From: Lotus japonicus
Taxonomy: Eukaryota; Streptophyta; Magnoliopsida; Fabales; Fabaceae
DNA: 64,000 nt
Reading direction: 5' to 3'
NCBI RefSeq assembly: GCF_012489685.1
Contig: NC_080042.1
Coordinates: 37,577,158 to 37,641,157 of the forward strand
Shown: piece after piece, positions 34,901 to 46,748 of the stretch
Numbering within the stretch: position 1 is the stretch's first letter
Layout of the letters: the number at the start of each line of letters is the position of its first letter
Position numbers and translations under genes: made by a program
Notes under the pieces: generated by a model
Seen by the model: the letters and a program-made list of their open reading frames with translations, nothing else
Told to the model about the DNA's origin: nothing
Database searches by the model: none

Positions 34901-37900
34901 ACAATAAGTGTAAGCTCATGAAATTCCTCCATTGAATGTGATGCAAGTTCGTAGAGCTCAACTAAATGTCGGTATTTAAGGTTAAGGGTTAAGGTTTTAT
35001 GGCTTAGGGTTTAGGTTTTAGAGTAGGAAAAAAGTATAAAGAGGTCAACATGCTTATGAGAGGACATAAATTTAAAATCGTGTTATTAACCTATTGTATG
35101 TGATATGAGTTCGTAGAGCTCAACTAAAACTTACAACAAATGGAGAATTGTAATGAAATAAGTAGAGTAGGAACAAAGAGAAAGAGGCCAAAATATTGCT
35201 TGAGTGGAGAAATTCGTCCCTAATGACCAAAAGAGTCTTGTTGTACAACAATAAGTGTAAGCTCATGATATTCCTCCATTGAATGTGATGCAAGTTCGTA
35301 GAGCTCAACTAAATGTCGGTGTTTAAGGTTAAGGGTTAAGGTTTTAGGGCTTAGGGTTTAGGTTTTAAAGTAGGAAAAAAGTATAAAGAGGTCAACATGC
35401 TTATGAGAGGACATAAATTTAAAATCGTGTTATTAACCTATTGTATGTGATATGAAATCGTAGAGCTCAACTAAAACTTACTACAAATGGAGAATTGTAA
35501 CGAAATAAGTAGAGTAGGAACAAAGGAGAAAAAGGCCAAAATATTGCTTGAGAGGAGAAATTCATCCCTAATGACCCAAAGAGTCTTGTTGTACCACAAT
35601 AAGTGTAAGCTCATGAAATTCCTCCATTGAATGTGATGCAAGTTCGTAGAGCTCAACTAAATGTCGGTGTTTAAGGTTAAGGGTTAAGGTTTTATGGCTT
35701 AGGGTTTAGGTTTTAGAGTAGGAAAAAAGTATAAAGAGGTCAACATGCTTATGAGAGGACATAAATTTAAAATCGTGTTATTAACCTATTGTATGTGATA
35801 TGAGTTCGTAGAGCTCAACTAAAACTTACTACAAATGGAGAATTGTAATGAAATAAGTAGAGTAGGAACAAAAGAGAAAGAGGCCAAAATATTGCTTGAG
35901 TGGAGAAATTCGTCCCTAATGACCAAAAGAGTCTTGTTGTACAACAATAAGTGTAAGCTCATGATATTCCTCCATTGAATGTGATGCAAGTTCGTAGAGC
36001 TCAACTAAATGTCGGTGTTTAAGGTTAAGGGTTAAGGTTTTAGGGCTTAGGGTTTAGGTTTTAAAGTAGGAAAAAAGTATAAAGAGGTCAACATGCTTAT
36101 GAGAGGACATAAATCTAAAATCGTGTTATTAACCTATTGTATGTGATATGAAATCGTAGAGCTCAACTAAAACTTACTACAAATGGAGAATTGTAACGAA
36201 ATAAGTAGAGTAGGAACAAAGGAGAAAAAGGCCAAAATATTGCTTGAGAGGAGAAATTCGTCCCTAATGACCCAAAGAGTCTTGTTGTACCACAATAAGT
36301 GTAAGCTCATGAAATTCCTCCATTGAATGTGATGCAAGTTCGTAGAGCTCAACTAAATGTCGGTGTTTAAGGTTAAGGGTTAAGGTTTTATGGCTTAGGG
36401 TTTAGGTTTTAGAGTAGGAAAAAAGTATAAAGAGGTCAACATGCTTATGAGAGGACATAAATTTAAAATCGTGTTATTAACCTATTGTATGTGATATTAG
36501 TTCGTAGAGCTCAACTAAAACTTACTAAAAATGGAGAATTGTAATAAAATATGTATTGTGCGAACAAAGGAGAAAGAGGCCAAAATATTGCTTTGAGTGG
36601 AGAAATTCGTCCCTAATGACAAAAAGTGTCTTGTTGTACCACAATAAGTTTAAGCTCATGATATTCCTCCATTGATAGTGATGCAAGTTCGTAGAGCTCA
36701 ACTAAATATCGGTGTTTAAGCTTAAGGGTTAAGGGTTTAGGCCATAGGGTTTAAGTTTTAGAGTTGGACAAAAGTATAAAGAGGCCAACATGCTTATGGA
36801 GGACATAAATTTAAAATCGTGTTATTAATCTATTGTATGTGATATGAGATCGTAGAGCTCAACTAAAACTTACTACAAATGGAGAATTGTAACGAAATAA
36901 GTAGAGTAGGAACAAAGGAGAAAGAGGCCAAAATATTGCTTGAGTGGAGAAATTCGTCCCTAATGACCAAAAGAGTCTTGTTGAACCACAATAAGTTTAA
37001 GCTCATGATATTCCTCCATTGAATGTGATGCAAGTTCGTAGAGCTTAACTAAATGTCGGTGTTTAAGGTTAAGGGTTAAGGGTTTAGGGATTAGGGTTTA
37101 GGTTTTAGAGTAGGACAAAATGTATAAAGAGGTCAACATGGTTATGAGAGGACATAAATTTAAAATCGTGTTGTTAATCTATTGTATGTGATATGAGTTT
37201 GAAGAGCTCAACTAAAACTTACTACAAATGGAGAATTGTAATGAAATAAGTAGAGTAGGAACAAAGGAGAAAGAGGCCAAAATATTGCTTGAGTGGAGAA
37301 ATTCGTCCCTAATGACCAAAAGAGTCTTGTTGTACCACAATAAGTGTAAGCTCATGATATTCCTCCATTGAATGTGATGCAAGTTCGTAGAGCTCAACTA
37401 AATGTCGGTGTTTAAGGTTAAGGGTTAAGGTTTTAGGGCTTAGGGTTTAGGTTTTAAAGTAGGAAAAAAGTATAAAGAGGTCAACATGCTTATGAGAGGA
37501 CATAAATCTAAAATCGTGTTATTAACCTATTGTATGTGATATGAGTCGTAGAGCTCAACTAAAACTTACTACAAATGGAGAATTGTAAGAAATAAGTAGA
37601 GTAGGAACAAAGGAGAAAAGGCCAAAATATTGCTTGAGAGGAGAAATTCGTCCCTAATGACCAAAGAGTCTTGTTGTACCACAATAAGTGTAAGCTCATG
37701 AAATTCCTCCATTGAATGTGATGCAAGTTCGTAGAGCTCAACTAAATGTCGGTGTTTAAGGTTAAGGGTTAAGGTTTTATGGCTTAGGGTTTAGGTTTTA
37801 GAGTAGGAAAAAGTATAAAGAGGTCAACATGCTTATGAGAGGACATAAATTTAAAATCGTGTTATTAACCTATTGTATGTGATATGAGTTCGTAGAGCTC

Positions 37901-39700
37901 AACTAAAACTTACTACAAATGGAGAATTGTAATGAAATAAGTAGAGTAGGAACAAAGAGAAAGAGGCCAAAATATTGCTTGAGTGGAGAAATTCGTCCCT
38001 AATGACCAAAAGAGTCTTGTTGTACCACAATAAGTGTAAGCTCATGATATTCCTCCATTGAATGTGATGCAAGTTCGTAGAGCTCAACTAAATGTCGGTG
38101 TTTAAGGTTAAGGGTTAAGGTTTAGGGCTTAGGGTTTAGGTTTTAAAGTAGGAAAAAAGTATAAAGAGGTCAACATGCTTATGAGAGGACATAAATTTAA
38201 AATCGTGTTATTAACCTATTGTATGTGATATGATTCGTAGAGCTCAACTAAAACTTACTACAAATGGAGAATTGTAACGAAATAAGTAGAGTAGGAACAA
38301 AGGAGAAAAAGGCCAAAATATTGCTTGAGAGGAGAAATTCGTCCCTAATGACCAAAGAGTCTTGTTGTACCACAATAAGTGTAAGCTCATGAAATTCCTC
38401 CATTGAATGTGATGCAAGTTCGTAGAGCTCAACTAAATGTCGGTGTTTAAGGTTAAGGGTTAAGGTTTAGGCTTAGGGTTTAGGTTTTAGAGTAGGAAAA
38501 AAGTATAAAGAGGTCAACATGCTTATGAGAGGACATAAATTTAAAATCGTGTTATTAACCTATTGTATGTGATATGAGTTCGTAGAGCTCAACTAAAACT
38601 TACTAAAAATGGAGAATTGTAATAAAATAGTATGTGCGAACAAAGGAGAAAGAGGCCAAAATATTGCTTTTGAGTGGAGAAATTCGTCCCTAATGACAAA
38701 AAGTGTCTTGTTGTACCACAATAAGTTAAGCTCATGATATTCCTCCATTGATAGTGATGCAAGTTCGTAGAGCTCAACTAAATGTCGGTGTTTAAGCTTA
38801 AGGGTTAAGGGTTTAGGCATAGGGTTTAGTTTTAGAGTTGGACAAAAGTATAAAGAGGCCAACATGCTTATGGAGGACATAAATTTAAAATCGTGTTATT
38901 AATCTATTGTATGTGATATGAGATCGTAGAGCTCAACTAAAACTTACTACAAATGGAGAATTGTAACGAAATAAGTAGAGTAGGAACAAAGGAGAAAGAG
39001 GCCAAAATATTGCTTGAGTGGAGAAATTCGTCCCTAATGACCAAAAGAGTCTTGTTGAACCACAATAAGTTTAAGCTCATGATATTCCTCCATTGAATGT
39101 GATGCAAGTTCGTAGAGCTCAACTAAATGTCGGTGTTTAAGGTTAAGGGTTAAGGGTTTAGGGATTAGGGTTTAGGTTTTAGAGTAGGACAAATGTATAA
39201 AGAGGTCAACATGTTATGAGAGGACATAAATTTAAAATCGTGTTGTTAATCTATTGTATGTGATATGAGTTTGAAGAGCTCAACTAAAACTACTACAAAT
39301 GGAGAATTGTAAGAAATAAGTAGAGTAGGAACAAAGGAGAAAGAGGCCAAAATATTGCTTGAGTGGAGAAATTCGTCCCTAATGACCAAAAGAGTCTTGT
39401 TGTACCACAATAAGTGTAAGCTCATGATATTCCTCCATTGAATGTGATGCAAGTTCGTAGAGCTCAACTAAATGTCGGTGTTTAAGGTTAAGGGTTAAGG
39501 TTTTAGGGCTTAGGGTTTAGGTTTTAGAGTAGGAAAAAAGTATAAAGAGGTCAACATGCTTATGAGAGGACATAAATTTAAAATCGTGTTATTAACCTAT
39601 TGTATGTGATATGAGTTCGTAGAGCTCAACTAAAACTTACTACAAATGGAGAATTGTAATGAAATAAGTAGAGTAGGAACAAAGGAGAAAGAGGCCAAAA
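25980..39700. repeat. ~8.7-kb (25-monomer) duplication within the array
   Basis: Monomers at 26770, 27118, 27466, 28158 and 28510 recur 8,701 bp on (35471, 35819, 36167, 36859, 37211/2) with the same private variants, for example TCGGTATTTAAGG (26268 and 34967) and GAGAAATTCATCCC (26870 and 35565). Matching starts near 25980/34681; before that the types differ. The second copy then runs into the error-rich stretch, so the right limit is uncertain. Confidence 0.7.
26160..39300. repeat. Hexamer higher-order repeat, ~2,088 bp, homogenised core
   Basis: Call the monomer types e, b, a, b, c, d. The minus-strand open frames mark e at 28510, b 28858, a 29206, b 29554, c 29898, d about 30246, and e again at 30598, exactly 2,088 bp on. 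Type c has AAAATATGTATTGTGCG; type b has GCTTGAGAGGAG; type a has TGTACAACAATAAG. The e copies before 28510 and 30598 share the rare short form ATTTAAATCG. In between, the a-b pair is expanded (31294-32523) and c is doubled (34076, 34425). Confidence 0.8.
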
Positions 39701-42700
39701 TATTGCTTGAGTGGAGAAATTCGTCCCTAATGACCCAAAGAGTCTTGTTGTACCACAATAAGTTAAGCTCATGAAATTCCTCCATTGAATGTGATGCAAG
39801 TTCGTAGAGCTCAACTAAATGTCGGTGTTTAAGGTTAAGGGTTAAGGTTTTATGGCTTAGGGTTTAGGTTTTAGAGTAGGAAAAAAGTATAAAGAGGTCA
39901 ACATGCTTATGAGAGGACATAAATTTAAAATCGTGTTATTAACCTATTGTATGTGATATGAGTTCGTAGAGCTCAACTAAAACTTACTACAAATGGAGAA
40001 TTGTAATGAAATAAGTAGAGTAGGAACAAAGGAGAAAGAGGCCAAAATATTGCTTGAGTGGAGAAATTCGTCCCTAATGACCAAAAGAGTCTTGTTGTAC
40101 CACAATAAGTGTAAGCTCATGATATTCCTCCATTGAATGTGATGCAAGTTCGTAGAGCTCAACTAAATGTCGGTGTTTAAGGTTAAGGGTTAAGGTTTTA
40201 GGGCTTAGGGTTTAGGTTTTAAAGTAGGAAAAAAGTATAAAGAGGTCAACATGCTTATGAGAGGACATAAATCTAAAATCGTGTTATTAACCTATTGTAT
40301 GTGATATGAAATCGTAGAGCTCAACTAAAACTTACTACAAATGGAGAATTGTAACGAAATAAGTAGAGTAGGAACAAAGGAGAAAAGGCCAAAATATTGC
40401 TTGAGAGGAGAAATTCGTCCCTAATGACCCAAAGAGTCTTGTTGTACCACAATAAGTGTAAGCTCATGAAATTCCTCCATTGAATGTGATGCAAGTTCGT
40501 AGAGCTCAACTAAATGTCGGTGTTTAAGGTTAAGGGTTAAGGTTTATGGCTTAGGGTTTAGGTTTTAGAGTAGGAAAAAAGTATAAAGAGGTCAACATGC
40601 TTATGAGAGGACATAAATTTAAAATCGTGTTATTAACCTATTGTATGTGATATGAGTTCGTAGAGCTCAACTAAAACTTACTACAAATGGAGAATTGTAA
40701 TAAAATAGTAGTGCGAACAAAGGAGAAAGAGGCCAAAATATTGCTTGAGTGGAGAAATTCGTCCCTAATGACAAAAGTGTCTTGTTGTACCACAATAAGT
40801 TTAAGCTCATGATATTCCTCCATTGATAGTGATGCAAGTTCGTAGAGCTCAACTAAATGTCGGTGTTTAAGGTTAAGGGTTAAGGGTTTAGGCATAGGGT
40901 TTAAGTTTTAGAGTAGGACAAAAGTATAAAGAGGTCAACATGCTTATGGAGGACATAAATTTAAAATCGTGTTATTAATCTATTGTATGTGATATGAGTT
41001 CGTAGAGCTAAACTAAAACTTACTACAAATGGAAATTGTAAAGAAATAAGTAGAGTAGGAACAAAGGAGAAAAAGGCCAAAATATTGCTTGAGAGGAGAA
41101 ATTCGTCCCTAATGACCAAAAGAGTCTTGTTGTACCACAATAAGTGTAAGCTCATATATTCCTCCATTGAATGTGATGCAAGTTCGTAGAGCTCAACTAA
41201 ATGTCGGTGTTTAAGGTTAAGGGTTAAGGTTTATGGCTTAGGGTTTAGGTTTTAGAGTAGGAAAAAAGTATAAAGAGGTCAACATGCTTATGAGAGGACA
41301 TAAATTTAAAATCGTGTTATTAACCTATTGTATGTGATATGAGTTCGTAGAGCTCAACTAAAACTTACTACAAATGGAGAATTGTAAAAAATAAGTAGGT
41401 AGGAACAAAGGAGAAAGAGGCCAAAATATTGCTTTTGAGTGGAGAAATTCGTCCCTAATGACAAAAAGTGTCTTGTTGTACCACAATAAGTTTAAGCTCA
41501 TGATATTCCTCCATTGAATGTGATGCAAGTTCGTAGAGCTCAACTAAATGTCGGTGTTTAAGGTTAAGGGTTAAGGTTTAGGGCATAGGGTTTAGGTTTT
41601 AGAGTAGGAAAAAAGTATAAAGAGGTCAACATGCTTATGAGAGGACATAAATTTAAAATCGTGTTATTAATCTATTGTATGTGATATGAGTTCGTAAAGC
41701 TCAACTAAAACTTACTACAAATGGAGAATTGTAAAGAAATAAGTAGAGTAGGAACAAAGGAGAAAGAGGCCAAAATATTGCTTGAGTGGAGAAATTCGTC
41801 CCTAATGACCAAAAGAGTCTTGTTGTACCACAATAAGTTTAAGCTCATGATATTCCTCCATTGAATGTGATGCAAGTTCGTAGAGCTCAACTAAATGTCG
41901 GTGTTTAAGGTTAAGGGTTAGGGTTTAGAACTTAGGGTTTAGGTTTTAGAGTAGGACAAAAGTATAAAGATGTCAACAAGGTTATGAGAGGAGATAAATT
42001 TAAAATCGTGTTATTAATCTATTGTATGTGATATGAGTTCGTAGAGCTAAACTAAAACTTACTACAAATGGAGAATTGTAAAGAAATAAGTAGATAGGGA
42101 CAAAGGAAAAAGAGGCCAAAATATTTCTTTTGAGTGGAGAAATTCGTCCCTAATGACCAAATGTGTCTTGATGCACCACAATAAGTTTAAGCTCATGATA
42201 TTTCTCCATCGAATGTGAAGCAAGTTCGTAGAGCTCAACAAAATGTCGGTGTTTAAGGTTAAGGGTTAAGGATTTAGAACTTAGGGCTTAGGTTTTAGAG
42301 TAGGACAAAAGTGTAAAGAGGTCAAAAAGCTTCTGAGAGGACATAAATTTAAAATCGTGTTATTAATCTATTGTATGTGATATGAGTTCGTAGAGGTAAA
42401 CTAAAACTTACTACAAATGGAAAATTGTAAAGAAATAAGTAGAGTAGGAACAAAGGAGAAAGAGGCCAAAATATTTCTTTTTAGTGGAGAAATTCGTCCC
42501 TAATGACCAAAAGTGTCTCGATGCACCACAATAAGTTTAAGCTTATGATATTCCTCCATTGAATGTGATGCAAGTTCGTAGAGCTCAACTAAATGTCGGT
42601 GTTTAAGGTTAAGGATTAAGGTTTAGGGCTTAGGGTTTAAGTTTTAGAGTAGGACAAAAGTATAAAGAGGTCAACAAGCTTATGAGAGGAGATAAATTTA

Positions 42701-43919
42701 AAATCGTGTTATTAATCTATTGTATGTGATATGAGTTCGTAAGCTCAACTAAAACTTACTACAAATGGAGAATTGTAAAGAAATAAGTAGAGTAGGAACA
42801 AAGGAGAAAGAGGCCAAAATATTGCTTGAGTGGAGAAATTCGTCCCTAATGACCAAAAGAGTCTTGTTGTACCACCAATAAGTCTAAGCTCATGATATTC
42901 CTCCATTGAATGTGATGCAAGTTCGTAGAGCTCAACTAAATGTCGGTGTTTAAGGTTAAGGGTTAGGGTTTAGGGCTTAGGGTTTAGGTTTTAGAGTAGG
43001 AAAAAGTATAAAAGGTCAACATGCTTATGAGAGGACATAAATTTAAAATCGTGTTATTAATCTATTGTATGTGATATGAGTTCGTAGAGCTCAACTAAAA
43101 CTTACTACAAATGGAGAATTGTAACGAAATAAGTAGAGTAGGACAAAGGAAAAAGAGGCCAAAATATTGCTTTTGAGTGGAGAAATTCGTCCCCTAATGA
43201 CCAAATGTCTTTGTGTACCACAATAAGTTTAAGCTCATGATATTCCTCCATCGAATGTGATGCAAGTTCGTAGAGCTCAACAAAATGTCGGTGTTTAAGG
43301 TTTAAGGGTTAAGGTTTAGGCTTAGGGTTTAGGTTTTAGAGTAGACAAAAGTATAAAGAGGCCAACATGCTTATGGAGGACATAAATTTAAAATCGTTTT
43401 TAATCTATTGTATGTGATATGAGTTCGTAGAGCTCAACTAAAACTTACTACAAATGGAGAATTGTAACAAAATAAGTAGAGTAGGAACAAAGGAAAAGAG
43501 GCCAAAAATTGCTTTGAGTGGAGAAATTCGTCCCTATGACCAAAAGTGTCTTGTTGTACCACAATAAGTTTAAGCTCATGATATTCTCCATCGAATGTGA
43601 ACAAGTTCGTAGAGCTCAACAAATGTGGTGTTTAAGGTTAAGGGTTAAGGTTTAGGATTAGGGTTAGGTTTTAGAGTAGGACAAAAGTATAAAGAGGTCA
43701 AAGCTTATGAGAGGACATAAATTAAAATCGTGTTATTAATCTATTGTATGTGATATGAGTTCGTAGAGCTAACTAAAACTTACTACAAATGGAAATTGTA
43801 AAGAAATAAGTATGAGTAGGAACCAAAGGAGAAAAGGCCAAAATATTGCTTTGAGTGGAGAAATTCGTCCCTAATGACCAAAAGTGTCTTGTTGTACCAC
43901 AATAAGTTTAAGCTCATGA
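37540..43919. other. Indel-rich satellite stretch, probably unpolished assembly
   Basis: Single-base losses appear in otherwise invariant words: GTAAGAAATAAG, GACCAAAGAGTC, AACAAAGAGAAAG, GGTTTAGGCTTAGGG, TATAAAAGGTCAAC. They become denser toward the gap at 43920, and clean sequence resumes within about 70 bases after it. Most losses are in homopolymers. This fits low-coverage long-read contig ends better than biological decay. Confidence 0.7.
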
Positions 43920-44019
43920 NNNNNNNNNNNNNNNNNNNNNNNNNNNNNNNNNNNNNNNNNNNNNNNNNNNNNNNNNNNNNNNNNNNNNNNNNNNNNNNNN
44001 NNNNNNNNNNNNNNNNNNN
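43920..44019. other. Assembly gap of exactly 100 N
   Basis: Exactly 100 undetermined bases, the conventional size for a gap of unknown length. The left flank stops at AAGCTCATGA and the right flank starts TCGTAGAGCTC, both satellite in the same orientation. Confidence 0.98.
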
Positions 44020-44652
44020 TCGTAGAGCTCAACTAAATGTCGGTGTTTAAGGTTAAGGGTAAGGTTTTATGGCTTAGGGGTTTAGTTTTAGAGTAGGAAA
44101 AAAGTATAAAGAGGTCAACATGCTTATGAGAGGACATAAATTTAAAATCGTGTTGTTAACCTATTGTATGTGATATGAGTTCGTAGAGCTCAACTAAAAC
44201 TTACTACAAATGGAGAATTGTAACGAAATAAGTAGAGTAGGAACAAAGGAGAAAGAGGCCAAAATATTGCTTGAGTGGAGAAATTCGTCCCTAGTGACCA
44301 AAAGAGTCTTGTTGTACCACAATAAGTTTAAGCTCATGATATTCCTCCATCGAATGTCATACAAGTTCGTAGAGCTCAACTAAATGTCGGTGTTTAAGGT
44401 TAAGGGTTAAGGGTTTAGGGATTAGGGTTAAGGTTTTAGAGTAGGAAAAAAGTATAAAGAGGTCAACATGCTTATGAGAGGACATAAATCTAAAATCGTG
44501 TTATTAACCTATTGTATGTGATATGAGTTCGTAGAGCTAAACTAAAACTTACTACAAATGGAGAATTGTAATAAAATATGTATTGTGGGAACAAAGGAGA
44601 AAGAGGCCAAAATATTGCTTTTGAGTGGAGAAATTCGTCCCTAATGACAAAA
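44020..44652. repeat. Satellite monomers between gap and solo LTR
   Basis: About 1.8 monomers of the same satellite, including a type-c-like monomer (AAAATATGTATTGTGGG). It ends at AATGACAAAA where the large LTR inserted. It forms the left end of the duplicated block. Confidence 0.9.
44648..44652. repeat. Target-site duplication CAAAA, left, copy 1
   Basis: CAAAA precedes the LTR start TGTAACACCC and recurs at 49014-49018. Uninterrupted satellite elsewhere reads AATGACAAAAAGTGTC. Confidence 0.85.
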
Positions 44653-45824
44653 TGTAACACCCCGATTTCGGTGGCGTCACTTTAGTAACCAAAAGTAAAC
44701 TTAATGCGGAAAAACGTGAAATATTTTTTTTTGATAATAACTAAGACAAGACTGAATTAAATAAAACCCAACAATAACAAAAACCAGAACTAATATACAA
44801 TATATAAACAGCCTCCGCTGTAAGTAGCTAGCCACGTCACGAGTAAACCTCCAGTGACGGGTAATAAGAAAAGTAGCGCCCGTAGGCAAAATGTACAAAC
44901 CAAATCTAAAGGTAAGTGTCCGCAACACTATCCCTCAAAACTGAGCATAAGCTGGCCCATCGGCCTGAAACAAGACCTCCTAAGTCCAACCAACTCTCTG
45001 TGATTCCCGTAAAGAAACCACACAAAAAGCTATAGGTGGGAAACTACCCTGTCCCGAATGAAACAAATAATGTTCAGAGCTAAGACTCTACTCCTACACC
45101 AATCCCATCTCGAGGAGCTCACACTAACACTCAATCCTACATGCTGGCATGATCGTCGTCCGAATTCGAAATCCAGAACGACCTAGTCTATGTACACCAT
45201 CCGTCCTCCGCTCGCTATCGCGATGCGCTCCTGTTCCAGCATCCCAACTCTAGTTTCCCCCGAAGGGTGAACCGTCGTGAACCAGTCCGCCAAAGACATC
45301 TGACAAAGGGCGTTTTTCCGCCAAAGCACACACAGAAGACGCGAGGGTCAACTCCAAAGAATTACATAAATAATAGCACCAATAGATATAGATAAAAGAA
45401 TAGCCACTTAGGCTTATAGCTAGGGATAACATCCTAGGGTTGCATATTCCATAATGAACTTAACAGCAATAATAACAATTAACATGTTCCACATAGGATT
45501 AACAAATAACAATCACACTCGACAACTAAATCAGTATGCATGAATGCAGGATGATTAGTCAAACAACGTCTCCGACTCTCTCTCGACACGTCGCCACGTG
45601 TTCTAGGTAAACTAAAGTCTCTAAAAGCTTACCCTAAGGTAAAGTCGATTCTGCGACAAAAGACACTTCTTCACATCACATAGTAACTCTTGATGATCTC
45701 CGGATCATCCGACTCATCTCAATCCGATGGTCACAACTGCTCAACGAGCAAAGAGTATCACATACTCGGAAACTCCCGGTTTCCCGGACTTATCCCCAGG
45801 ATAGCCCAACAATTAGGCATGTCA

Positions 45825-46650
45825 AGTCGATCCAACCCCCTGGGTTGAACATACGGACTCGCACACGCAACAAATGACAACGCCAAGTCGGTTCACTCAA
45901 AAGAGTCGAACATACGGACATTGCGCGTGTCCAATGACTATCGCCGAATCGATCCAATCCATCGGATTGAACATACGGATCCGCGCGAGTCGAAAGGTTA
46001 TCGCTGAATCGATCCAATCCCTCGGATTGAACATACGGATTCACGCGTGTCTGAGTGACTACAGCCGAATCGATCCAATCCATCGGATTGAATATACGGA
46101 TTCGCGCGTGTCGAAAGTTGTCGCTGAATCGATCCAATCCCTCGGATTGAACATACGGATTCACGCGAGTCGAAAGGTTATCGCTGAATCGATCCAATCC
46201 CTCGGATTGAACATACGGATTCACGCGTGCCTGAGTGACTACCGCCGAATCGATCCAATCCATCGGATTGAATATACGGATTCGCGCGTGTCGAAAAGTT
46301 GTCGCTGAATCGATCCAATCCCTCGGATTGAACATACGGATTCACGCGTGTCTGAGTGACTACCGCCGAATCGATCCAATCCATCGGATTGAATATACGG
46401 ATTCGCGCGTGTCGAAAGTTGTCGCTGAATCGATCCAATCCCTCGGATTGAACATACGGATTCACGCGAGTCGAAAGGTTATCGCTGAATCGATCCAATC
46501 CCTCGGATTGAACATACGGATTCACGCGTGCCTGAGTGACTACCGCCGAATCGATCCAATCCATCGGATTGAATATACGGATTCGCGCGTGTCAACAATT
46601 ATTGCCGAATCGGCCCAACCCGTCGGGTTTGGACATACGGATTCGCGCCG
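45825..46650. repeat. Minisatellite of ~60 bp within the solo LTR, copy 1
   Basis: Fourteen units of 60-61 bp, counted by the ATACGGA word. The core reads GAATCGATCCAATCC, ATC or CTC, GGATTGAACATACGGATTC, so each unit carries a small hairpin CAATCC-(ATC/CTC)-GGATTG. Two spacer types alternate: CGAAAGTTGTCGCT and CTGAGTGACTACCGCC. Edge units are diverged. Open frames on both strands come from the period being near a multiple of three. Confidence 0.9.
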
Positions 46651-46677
46651 CAAAGTCGAAGATACGCCCAACAACAT

Positions 46678-46748
46678 AGCTGCTCCAACAGCACAACCAC
46701 AATAGCTGCTCCAACAGCACAACAACAAACGCTGCTCCAACAGCACCA
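46678..46748. repeat. GCTGCTCCAACAGCAC triplet repeat, copy 1
   Basis: Three copies of GCTGCTCCAACAGCAC about 26 bp apart, immediately after the minisatellite. The same is present 9,971 bp on. Confidence 0.7.

Larger units (their letters stand above)
7056..43919. repeat. Tandem satellite array, 347-348 bp monomer
   Basis: About 106 head-to-tail monomers by length. A representative monomer is 20334-20681. Each has two unequal parts: part A (about 162 bp) begins GTGATGCAAGTTCGTAGAG and carries a telomere-like TTAAGGG/TTTAGGG tract; part B (about 186 bp) begins GTGATATGAGTTCGTAGAG. Parts A and B share their first ~29 bases and a second block starting TAGAGTAGGA, so the monomer looks like a diverged dimer. 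A pericentromeric satellite of about 350 bp (TrR350) is known from white clover; whether this is the same family cannot be decided here. The minus strand of each monomer has a 61-63-codon open frame that starts at TTG, which I treat as chance. Confidence 0.95.

Noticed and set aside
7120..43700. True telomere or subtelomere
   Set aside because: The TTTAGGG-like units are short, degenerate and regularly embedded in 348-bp monomers. No uninterrupted telomere run exists in the window.
7056..43919. CRISPR array or other prokaryotic repeat system
   Set aside because: The repeats are long, directly adjacent and without spacers, and the surroundings are plant retrotransposons.
45790..46705. Open frames of 97-181 codons on both strands over the ~60-bp minisatellite (also 55761-56676)
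   Set aside because: A tandem repeat with a period near a multiple of three keeps several frames open at once. Both strands are open and the sequence is LTR.
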